From Patagioenas fasciata (Eukaryota; Chordata; Aves; Columbiformes; Columbidae), in contig NC_092520.1 in assembly GCF_037038585.1 (NCBI RefSeq), forward strand, positions 60,664,501-60,728,500: DNA of 64,000 nt. The letters run 5' to 3'. Within the stretch, counting starts at the first letter, position 1. Every line of letters begins with the position of its first letter. Below, piece by piece: positions 22,725-34,700 of the stretch. The notes beneath the pieces were generated by a model. The model was not told the DNA's origin. It made no database searches and saw only the letters and a list, made by a program, of their open reading frames with translations. Made by a program: the position numbers and the translations under genes.

Positions 22725-25700
22725 CTGGAAAGAACGGAAATAAAACAGACAAAAGTTATTGCCATCCTGCCACCCGTTTACGCTGCTTAAAAATGTGTAG
22801 AGTAAGCAAGACTGGAAGAATTAACTGACAGCTAAACTTTGACAAACCAATTACCCTTTGAGATAGCTAAATGCAAACAGCCGAAGTCAGCAATCAATAT
22901 TAAACAAGACTTTGTGTCTGTTGGTCTCACTTTTGTGCTGCTCCCAAATCACCCTGTTTCATACATCATCATCCATCAGCGGTGAGGACTGGCACTGACA
23001 AGGCAGCCTTTGATGCACTCTGCATCTTTTAACAGATGCCGGCCAGCCCTGGGCAGCAGAGAGGGGTGAGGGGAAAATAACACAGGGAAATGACAATTCT
23101 CAGGACAACTGGTACTGTTCAGTGTCACACTGTTCTTCTGCTAATTTTATCTTTTGCATATCGATTTACGTTAATCCATCCTCTTAGTGCCGCTTTAGGT
23201 GGACTTGTTCTGCTTGCACATGAAATGAACGAGCTTGAGGCAGTGTGGGAGACAGGCAAAATGGCTATGGCATATACCTGTTTGTATGAGCTTATGTTTA
23301 CTAAAAATTAAACAACACAATGTATTTGGCAGTCAGGAAAAGCTCACATGCTGAACAGCATGTTGAATATTTGGTGCCATCCCACTGGCATATTATTTGT
23401 CACAAAAATCAGAAAATTAAATAAGCACTTGTTCGACACTTTCTCACTTGAAAATTTGAACCAACTTCTCTCTTTTGATGCTCGCTCAAACGTGGAAGGA
23501 AGAATGCTGCAGATGCTTCATCCACATAACTGAACTTTTCCTACTGGAACCTCCACAGGAAATGATTAAAGCCTGCCCAGCGACTGCCATATCAAAGATT
23601 AATTAGTCCAGTAACTAATGACAAAGCTAGCAAGGAAAACTTGCAGCCATTTTCAGGAACCCTAGAATCAAATGTCAGCAAGTTTTGCTTTCCAGCATTT
23701 ACTGAATTTTTTTCTAGAGACCTTGAGTCTTAACAGTTAGTTTTTTTCTTTGTTCACCTGATGTCTGAAATGCATCCTCAAGATAATTTTTGGAAACAGC
23801 TATTTATCATGTTTGCATATTTAAAAAACAACAAAAAAGAACAACAACTTTAAATTTAGTGAAAAACCAACCATTCATGTGTAGATTTTTTATGGTCAGT
23901 TAAAAGATCAGGACATTAATTATAGATGCTTTGAAATAAACTTTATAAATGGCTGTCAAGAACCACTTGGTAATGTGCTATACGGGAAGAGAAAGACAGA
24001 AAGACTCGTTCATCTGCCAGAGTACTAAATGTAAGGCAATATTTACCATCGTAAAGCTGCTTAGCGAATGTCCTATCCAAAAACTTTCCTGTAAATGAGT
24101 GATATTCTCACAAGACGTAATTAACTTCTACTGCAGAGTGTAAGAGGGGAGAGAGCAGCTGTTGCCAAAACTTCCAGCTCCCAGTCTCTATCCACTGGAG
24201 CATCAGAACTGGCTTTTGCTTCATCTCCGTTCAAAAACATTCGTTCTTCTGGCAGTTTAATGGTAAAATAAAACGCGTTTGGGGACAAAGGAGGAGACTC
24301 CACCAGAGTCCTGTCCCAGGGGTGAACAGCACCACACCTACCTGAGTGGTCCTTCACGAAAGGGCTGGTGGTGGAACTCTTCCCATTGGTGCCAGCTTCC
24401 TGCTCGGGGCGCCTGGTGGGATCTGTGTGCCGGGGCAGCCCCGCCAAGTTGGGATCTGGGGGAGAGAAAGACGAGTCATGCAGCTTCGGCACTTGATGAT
24501 ACGCAGGAGCCTTGTGAGCCGGCTCCAGGTACCTCGTGAGACATGAATGGCTTTGAACAGAAGAATCTTTATGCAAAGGTCTGGGAGACATAAGTACGTA
24601 ATTTTCCTTTTAAAGCAAAATGGTTATATTAGTTATTTCAGAGGTTTAAATTGTGAGGCCATCTGCAGAAACTATAGGGACTCCTGTAATTGGCAAGAAA
24701 AGCTTTGCAGATGACATTTCAGTTTAACTGAGAAAGCTGATTGACTACTAAACCAACTTCTACTTAGAAGAATAATTCTTTCTTCCTGCACAATAGGTTA
24801 TCTATATGTGAAAAGAGACAATGAACAAAAACCTCACTGTAATCAGAATTCATAACAAGCAAACTATAGAAATATTAGCTTCCCTCCTTTCATGTATTTT
24901 AAATAATTTTGAACAGCAGAGTTGTGGCTTTTGTTTTTAAAATAAAAAATTATTAAAAAAAAAAAAAATTACTGAAACACACTACTCCCAGGTGGCCTTT
25001 CCTTCCAGGGATCTCTCCAATGAATAGATCTTGTTACAACTAACGCTCCTGCTGTAGAAATCTGTTGGTAGCCGAGGAAGAGAAAATAGGCTTTGTTTTT
25101 AGACTATAAGGGAGGAATGACTACACTAGATTCAGTCAGCTCTCTGCTCTAGACTGCTAAAAGCAGCCTGGAAACTAAAAAAGACACTTAGACTGATCAA
25201 AGTGATTTCATGAAACAGCAGATGGTCTTTACCTTGTCCAACTTTCATGAGGATCTTCATGGTTTTTGTCTGGCACACCCCTCCCTCCTGGTTATCCAGG
25301 CCCTCCAAAGACCCATTTGATGTTGCTGATTAAAAATAAAAGAAAAATAAATAAATAAAAATAAATAAAAATCAGGAAATCAACAGGCAAAGTGATGTGA
25401 ATATGAATGTCTGAAAGCAGAAATCTTTCAATCTACCAGGACCTGTCCTTGTTGCTTGAGCTGACCTATGGAAAGTTGTGAAATGTTGAAAGCCAAAGGA
25501 ATGAATACACTGGTAATCCATACAATATATACAAATGGAGGAATGTGTTATCGAGGTTTCAAATTTCCCTAGCAACCTTTTTTTCTATGCATAATTGACT
25601 GAGTGACTTGGACGAAAACACAACACCTAGCTAAAAGGTGATGGAGTCAGCTGAAAAGGAAGCCCTGGTAGGCTCAGAGGAGCAAAGCACTGAAAATTCA

Positions 25701-28700
25701 CCTTTTTTTTTCTTTTCCCCAACAATATCTTTATAATCACCACATTACACCTGCTTCCTCTATTACAAATCTCCTGCTGGAAGACGTGAACGTGTACAAA
25801 AGACCCAGGTGAAAGCTGAGATTCTGCACTGATTGGAAAACCATTTAATATTTTAAAGTACAATCTCACTTTTCTCAGCATTGAGGAGCCTCCGCGGGGG
25901 CGGGTGGCAGGGGGGAATACGCTCTATTCTCACGGAAACCTTTTAGCTCGTACAAACAAAAGGCTGCGTTTATATTGTTCTCACTTATCTAGGCGCTGCC
26001 TGGAACCACACAACCCCGTTGCAAGCCAAAACTGCCACGCGATTTGAGCACAAAGTACAACTCCTTTGGAGAATCCAAAATGTTGAGTCATGGTCTAGGG
26101 GTGCATTGCTGTTGTCACCCGAGCCAGCTCTTGCTTGCAAATCCCCAACAGCTGCTGGAAAACTATTCGTCAGCTCCTCGGCCCTGGGCATCACTGTCAC
26201 CCAGCACCACACTGGGCATTGGCCATGGTGGCAAAGCAGGCACATCCACCTTTGCTATTTTGGGAATGCATCAGGGGTCTTCCCACCCCAGTTGTCCTGG
26301 GGGTACAAATTTCATCATCATTTCTTGGAGCTGTTTATCTAAGGGCCAAAATGCAGGTGCGAGCGGGTGTATGTACATGCACCGGGCCACCAGCTGGAGA
26401 AAACAAATAGAAAATAGGAGATAACAGAGCTCGCTGCTTGTCATGGCCATGGAGAACTGCTTAAGCAGCACTTTCCTGCATCTGCCCCTCTCCTTTCAGC
26501 TTGGGATCTAATTCAACCAGGACGTCACACTGTTCGGACCTTTGTTTTTAATTCTCACTCCTTCTCTTTCACCTTCTTTGGGGATTTTCTTTCAAATGTA
26601 GCCGATGTATATTTCCTTTTTCCTTCACAATGTCTTCCTAGCCCCATGGCAGTATTTTTCTTGCTCTAATCTTCTCTCTAGCTGTAAAGATATAAACCCC
26701 ATACTTTTGAACCCTGCTTCCTAGCCTTTGATCTGCTTCTTGTTTTTGTTCCACTTCTGCCTCTTTTGTGACTAACTCAAATTACAGCCACCCTACAAAC
26801 TTCCCAAATTGTGCTTTCTTTTCCTAAAATTCCCTTCTCCTCATATGTGGTCCCTCCCAGGTCCTCCTCTTGTTCCCTCCCCCTGTAAAAACATGACAAT
26901 GGCCATTCGTGCAACTACTTTTTTTTTTCCAACTTGCAAAAAAAGACTTTTTAAAATATAAAAGAGCAGAATGAGTAATTTAAGATAAAAGCTGATCTGA
27001 AATGTGCCACCGCATTGCCAGGCTCTGAAAATAATGGAGACATATAGGTTTGTTTTCTTTAGGATTTTTTTTTTTTCTTTCCAGAGGGAAAAAAAATCAA
27101 TACTAAGAACAAGTTCTGGACATAAATCAAATGTGTCTTTGCTGAAAGTGTTTTTTATGACCTATTTGCCAATGTACCAGCACAAGGACAAGGGGAAAAA
27201 AAAGCAGTAAATAGAAATACCAAAGCTGAGCATCAACTGAAAGTACAACTAACAAACACTGACTTTGTCTTGTGGTTTCTGCTTTTTAATCGAGGCAATG
27301 GGTGCTCACATCTCCTTAAACACCTTCTACTTGATTTTAATTGAATAGAGTGCTGCTGCTTCTGAACTTCAATGCTTTTTTTATTCTTTAAAGGCCTATC
27401 CATTTAACCCACAGAGCAGGAGACCTCAATAAGATGCAGAGGATGCAGTCTGACCTCAGTACAGGATAAGAAAGTAAGACGGCAAAAAGAATGCAAAATT
27501 ACTTCAAACACAGTTTCCAAACGGGGAAGCCCAAATGTACAATGAGTCTGGTTGTATGCCTACGCGAGCGCAATCTGCCTCACTTGCTTGCTAAAAGAAT
27601 GCTTTCATAGCTTTGATGTCAGATGAATGAATTTGCAGAAGTATTCACTTTTTCCACAGTTCTTCAAGGGGATTTTGGAAAGCCTACGTTATAGCTCAGA
27701 GTAGAGAGTGCTACATCCCAAGGAATGGGGAATTTTCAAAGAGGAGCATTTCAGTGACAAAGCAGAGTTTCCATCTCAGCTTCTCCCTGTAATTAAACCG
27801 ACAATTACCCAAGGCCACTGGAGGAAATTATTTTTCGAAATTCATTAAGACTATCGAAATATAACTTCACATATCCCTGGTGCACCAGGAAGAAAGTGGG
27901 TAGTTTTAAACACATTGTTTCAAGCTTTGAAAGGCTGCATGAAGAAAAAGAAGTAACCTTCGACATCAGAGAAAACACAGTTTCATACTGCTAATGCCCT
28001 TTGACAGTTCACTTGCAGAAGTCAAACAAGGGAGTACAAAATATTCCTCAACCACTTGCCGCTGCCCTTCTATACTGATCTTCAAATGAAAATTACACTC
28101 GTTATCGTACAAGCTACTCCACCGCACTCGCATTTCTGCAGAAATATGACCCTGTACCTGGAGCTCTGCTCACACTGAAAGGATATTTCAAAACAAAAAA
28201 GTGTCTGCGACAAAGAATTTTGGGTGTAATCACAGAAGTGTAACGCAGATTCTTTGCATCTAAAATGGCAATGCTACTCTCTAGTGTGTTTCTATGACCG
28301 AACTTTAGACCTTCCATTCATTTTATTCTTATATACTTGTAAAATAATATTTAGTTCTAAATATGAATGTATCTTAGAGGCAATTACTCACACACGAACT
28401 ACCATGCATGTCCCTGTGCTAAGAAGACTAGATACTACTCAAATATTAACATTAATAAACATAATTAATGATTAATATAAAGTTTCTCTTGAGTATTAAA
28501 CGTTCTCAGGATCCCACACTTCACTTTGTATTAATACAGCAACACACAGGAAACAAAAAGAAAGAACAATGTTGCTAGACAGGTAGCAAAATATTTTTAA
28601 ATTTTTTGATGGATAGGTATCTCTGATTTTCTGAGACCTGTCCTGTTCTACTGGTGTCAATTGCAAAACTGATAATTACAGTCAAAAATGGACTAAATTA

Positions 28701-31700
28701 TTCAGTCAACTGTTTATCCACACCTACAAATAAACACATATAATTGCCCTAAAATCCCTGGTAATTTTAGGACTTTCTAACAAAATCATAATAATTTATA
28801 GGCAATGTTTACAGCAGTCAGTCAAAAATTATGTTTGAGCTCTGTATAAGCGCTGTACGTCTGCATTCCTTGAATACATCAGCAGCTGCCATTTTATAAA
28901 GAATATAAGTTTGGGTTTTCAACCTTCAGAAAAAAAAAACCACAACTTCTTATGAAATTACAGTTCAGAGTCTGCTGATATGTACTTACTTTGGAGAAGC
29001 TGATACACATTTTCAGTTTTGTAAAACACTGCCGTAACATGTCATATCCCTTACATGAGAGGAAATTAAATTACTCAGACCAAAGAATTTCATTTCAGCT
29101 CTGTCTTCCCCCGTTTGAAATATAGAAATTATAAAACAAACAAAAAAATAAAATAAAAACAAAAAACAACAAAACAAACAAACAAACAAACAAAAACTTC
29201 ACAACTGTTGTTTATTGTACAAAATGCATTAGTCATAAATGCAGAGGCAGGGAATCTGAGTGAAACAGAGTCAGCTAACGAGAATAGTTCCTGGCTATGA
29301 TTCTTATACAGTCCCCATGGAGAGGAAGTAATATTACATTTTAATATGTCTTCATTTGATTGTTATTACTCTGCCTCCCAGGAGGCTAAGCCACTGCATG
29401 GATCTTGGCTGTTTTCAACCTATCAGGTTGGTAACATTGCTCTAATCAGATGGAGAATTAAGCTGCTGGATTTGTGCCTGTGTATAGCTTTCCATTCACA
29501 AAGAGATTAGAAATGAAGGCACAGTCACAAAAATTCAACTTCCTTCACTCACAAAATGAAAAAATGCCATTACAATTACTTAAAAGAAAACATAGGCAGA
29601 CCAAAATCTCAGCCTCTTAATTCTGCCACAATTATTACCCATACTTTTATGTTTTAGGATGATGAAAAACATTACCTACTTGCAAATTAAATGTCATATC
29701 CTTTGAACCGGCACAACTTTATAATATATTTATTTCTGGAGTTTGAATACGAGATGGACTACATGCCTGAAGAGAGAAATTATGATCGTCATGCTTAATT
29801 CTCCTGTGAAAACTAAATGGACATTAAACCACAGACTACAGGAATGAATGAGTGATGTCAACTGATGGGTCAGGGCAAAATTGGTTTTATTCCCCCTCAG
29901 TGTGCTGGATGACACAAGCCATCAAGGACAAATAATTGATGGAGTCATCAGGAATTAATTGCTGCTGGTGTGCATCTGTTAATAGAAAAATAAGAATTAC
30001 AGGTTTCTTTGGGGTAGCTCAGCATTGTCCAATAGTAGTGATTTTCACATAGTTTTTCTTATATACTGCTTGAATTCAGCATCATAAAACAGGTTTCTCA
30101 AAACTAGAGCTAAATAAAATCAAATAACCCTACCCATCTCCACTTTTCCCCAGTTGTGCTTAGAAATGGAATGGAAAAGCCTGAACAGCAGCAGAAATCC
30201 ACAAAAGCTTTAGATCCAACAGTAGTAAGAAGTTATTCTTAAAGCAAAGCTGCACTTGATCTCATATGCACTTGCAGGATTACTAAGCCCATGTAAAGCT
30301 TTTGAGGGTTTTTTATTTTATTAAGTAATAGAACACTGTTTTGGCCAGGCATCATGTGTTTGTGCTCTGACTGCTTTCATCTGCTTTTGGTCCTTTTAAT
30401 GACTCTCTTAGTAAAGCATCAAATAAATAATTATTCTTTCCCATAAATTATCTAAATTTATGGGGCAGGTTTAAGAACACCAAAAATCACACACTGAGAA
30501 ACCACAAATCACAAGATCACAACATGGAGGTTGTTTCTAGACCAGCCAGGGATGAAGAACAAGGGAGCTGAGGTAATAGAAAGAGTGTTTTAATTAAATG
30601 AAATTAAATTCCTTTTTTTTTCTTTTTTTTTTCCCTTTCCCACTTAGTAGCAATGCCAGATCTGCATGGAGATCTGAAAGAACCCAAAAAAATTATTCAA
30701 GCCACTCATGAAAGAACAGGTAGCTTGGCAAACACTATGTTGGGTGAGCTGCAGATGGTTTAGAGAGAAGATAAATATAGTCATTTCAACTACTAGCAAC
30801 TAACGGTTTACCCTTGCTTGTGGTGACAAAAAATGAAACTGACACTGAAACCTCCACTTTTTAAAACAACAAAATTGTCTTCTGAAGTGTAACTGACAGT
30901 GGCCCCAAACCTGGATCGCAAAATTTCAATGCATCAAGAATCCGTCAATGTGCCGTCTGGGTTTCTATCTACAGACTGGAGACCTCCTCTGTTCAACAAT
31001 TTGTGCTTGAACAGCGAAACCACATCCTAACTTTTCTAGGGATCTTACAGAGGCAAAGAAAGGATCTTAAATAAAAAAGATAAAAACTCACTTAATTTGC
31101 CCAATTAATACAATATAGGAGACTGAGATGGCAATGAAAAATGTATAAAAAACATTTACCAATAATTTTGCATTTTTCTAACAGGTTTGGGTTTATATTT
31201 GTCCTACTTGCAAAGTCGAGGTGGCAGCAGAATTTGGGGAATTTCTCCACGTAAATAACATTGAGGAACTCTGATTCTCTTGATCTTATTCCACACATTT
31301 CTTCAAATTGAGATAAATTTCTTTTCTTAAACTAAAGCTTATGGAGTGTTTATAAATACTCTTGAAGCCAGTCTTTTTTTCCCCTCTATCCACATATGAG
31401 GCAAAACTTCTGTGTGAAGGAAAGGAGCAGAAATATCCCTTTTTCTTTTCCACTTCTCATCCTTGTTGGTTTTTAAATTAAGTCCTATGTTGTACGTCTC
31501 AGGATTTATATCTAAACAGGATCCGCAAATTATATTCTGCACAGCAAGTAGGCAGCAATGCCTTCCCCAGCCAAGCTGAAACCAGAACAAAATGAAGTAA
31601 AATAAAAAACAGGCCTCTTCTTGCCTGGAAGAAGACAAAGGCTCTGCAGGGAGATTTTGTGATTCACTTTTCTAACCACTGCTGTAAAACGTATCTTGCC

Positions 31701-34700
31701 CAAATGTGAATGGCATGACTTGTAGTACTTACATGGGACTCATGGTATATGGTCCTTTATATAATTCCCATAAAAGTCTTCACTTGTATTCCTACGTTAA
31801 GGGAGGGACAGATTTTATTACTGTTTCAGTTTTTTTTGGGAGGTGCAATGCAGAGGACATGAGCAAGACAGAGCAAATCAACTCTGTACTGTAATATACC
31901 TCAGTATATACCAATGTTTTAATTCCAAGCACACCTCTGGAAATCCATAGACTTTCCTTCCTGCATCTCATGGCATCCAACTGAGGACTGTTCAAGCACA
32001 AAACAGGGAGCGAGTTCTTGTAAAGTTTCCTACATTCAGAATTATTCTATTAATTCCAGGGAGGCATGGCATCATACAGCAGGAATACAGGTGGTGTAAA
32101 AAATAAATAAATAAGTCCTTTATGTCAACAAAGTCTTTCCATAAAGGGAAAAAGAGACAGCGAGCAAGACAGAGTTGGAAAGTTACCAAAAAGCCGTGAG
32201 CTCTGGCTGGTTTCTGCTGCCTTTCATTTCAAAACCAGCACCACTTTATCTCTAGGTTAAGGAATACCACAGTTGAAGTGTACAATACAGTAACTTTTTG
32301 CTGAATTATTATCTATTACAGAAGGTCACAACATCCACCCACCCACAACAAAATCCTACTTGCTTCACTGCTGTCAAGTGTCCCTTTTCAAAATTATCTT
32401 GGAATGATTTAGAGATTATATATTAAAAGAAAAATAAAAACATCTCAATACTGTATCACTATGAATGACAATTTAAGTCTTTCATTACAGTTCAGCATTT
32501 CTAAAAGTATTTCAGTTCTATATTTCACATACACTGAGAAATGTTGTCAGATAATGATCTACTGCACACATGGTTGCTTCTAGTTTACATAAACAAATTA
32601 TATATTTGTGAGTGCTGAAATAACTGTGGCAGATGTAAGCCTACTAATTATGATGTATTCAGCATATATCAGAAAGTATGCATCTCAAACAGATTACTAG
32701 CTAGTTAACTTCACCAACCACAAACAGGTATTTTATGTAAGTTCATCCTTTCTCTTGGCACACTACCGGTAAAAGCCTCATGGATGGGGAGAAACATTTC
32801 CCCACTACCACAGCAAGCTTTGCTTAACAGTTCAGCTGAACAGAACTAATGCAATTAGTTAGCATTCAGGTTACACTGATTGTTGCTAATGATAAGCAGG
32901 CTTGCTGGAAACAAAAGCAGCAGCTTTAACATTAAATGAGGACCTATTTTCTGTATCGTTCAAACTCAACATCACTCTTCAAGGATGTTCATCTGCCTTG
33001 AAAATCTCTCTGGTTTCTGTCTGAAATACTTGGATATGAAAGGGTTATAGTGAAAGTTCATATTAAATAAATAACAAACCTCTTGCTCATTCTACTGTCA
33101 CTAATTGCATGCAATGATATTAATGACCCAGTAATTGCTATACGAGTAGCACTGAAGTGGAAAACATCATTTTGAGGCAGAGTTCACCTCTCGGTGGTAG
33201 GACTTCACCAGTGACTGAGTTAATGGCTAGTGACAGTTTAGAATATAACACTGTGGATGAGAAAATGTGCCAGTCTCATGGTTATAACAGTTTAGATGGA
33301 CATGACGTTATTTGCTTTGACCACACAGAGTCCAAGAGTAACCCCAATAAAGTGCCACAGTCAGAGTTTGCCCTATGGATGAACCTCATTCCTTTCAGGG
33401 GAGATGCTCTGTACTATAACAATCTAGAGCAATTTTCCACATGTTTGCTTCAATAAAAGAATACCTTCATCTCCTGCTTTTACATCAGGCACAACAAAAG
33501 TGTGCTTTATTGCAAAACACAAAAAGCTATTTACATCATCTAACTATCCTTCAGCAACACAGAGTTTGGCACCTTAATACCGAGATCAATTATGATACTA
33601 TTGGATGACTGTGCACTTGGCAAAGATGATCAGAAGTTAAGCACTATTTTGATGGCAGTATGTTTATGTTTGTGTTTAGAACTTTCAAATACCCATGGAG
33701 TAAAACGTAGTGAGGGAATGTTGCTGAAATAAAGCAATCTGAATTTCAATGTTGCTACAGGACCTCTAGTTCAGATACGCACCATAAGAAATTAAGGGGT
33801 TTAGTTTCTTAGAAATCATCACATAGGCACTTCTTTGTTCATTTTAAGAAACTCCAATTGGACATGTATGTTAAACAACCAGTGTTGGAAAATTTGAGAA
33901 GTCATAACTAGACAGGAGAACTGACACATTTAATAACGGTATTCATACAGTTTTTAATATTTCACTAGTGTTTTAATAGTGTAACATTATGAAGTTATTT
34001 TCTTTTGCAAAATAAACGTCTTGATTCTGCTACCAAATCCACCATGGCAGCCTCTGGACCGCAGGTGGAATCAAGTTTCCACACAGGCTGGGGCCAAACA
34101 CCTGGAAAGCAACTTCACAGAAACGGCACCGGGGTCCTGGTGGACACCAAGATGACCACAGCCAGCAACGTGCCCTTGCAGCAAAGGCGGCCACCAGCCT
34201 CCTGGGCTGCATTTAGCTGAGCATTGCCAGCAGGCAGAGGGAGGTGATCCTTCCCCTCTACTCAGCACTGGTGGGGCCACATCTGGAGTGCTGGGTGCAG
34301 TTACAGGCTCCACAGTACAAGACAGATGTGGACTTACAGCAGCAAGTCCAGTAAATGCTCATGGTCTAGATGATGAAGGAACTGAAGGATCTGTATAAGA
34401 GAAGTGGCTGAGGACCTGGAAAGAGAAGGTTTGGGGGGACCTCATCCACATGTATAAACACCTGGCGGGGGGGCGCAGGTAAGAAGAAAGAGCTGGACTC
34501 TTCTCAGTGGTGCCCACTGATAGGACAAGAAGCAACAGGCACAAACTGAAATAGAGGGAATGCTGTTTAAACCTGAGAAAACCTCTCCAATGTGAGGGTG
34601 ACTGAGCAGTGGAACAGGTTGTCCAGGCAGGCTGTGGTGTCTCCAACCCTGGAGATATTCAAAACGCAGCTGGACCTGGTCCTGGGCAACTCACTGCAGT

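Noticed and set aside
33157..33456. 99-codon plus-strand open frame in intron 2
   Set aside because: Begins at GTG. It reads somewhat like protein but has no recognised family. An AATAAA inside it (33346-33351 region, CCCCAATAAAGTG) is not backed by a promoter or exon structure.
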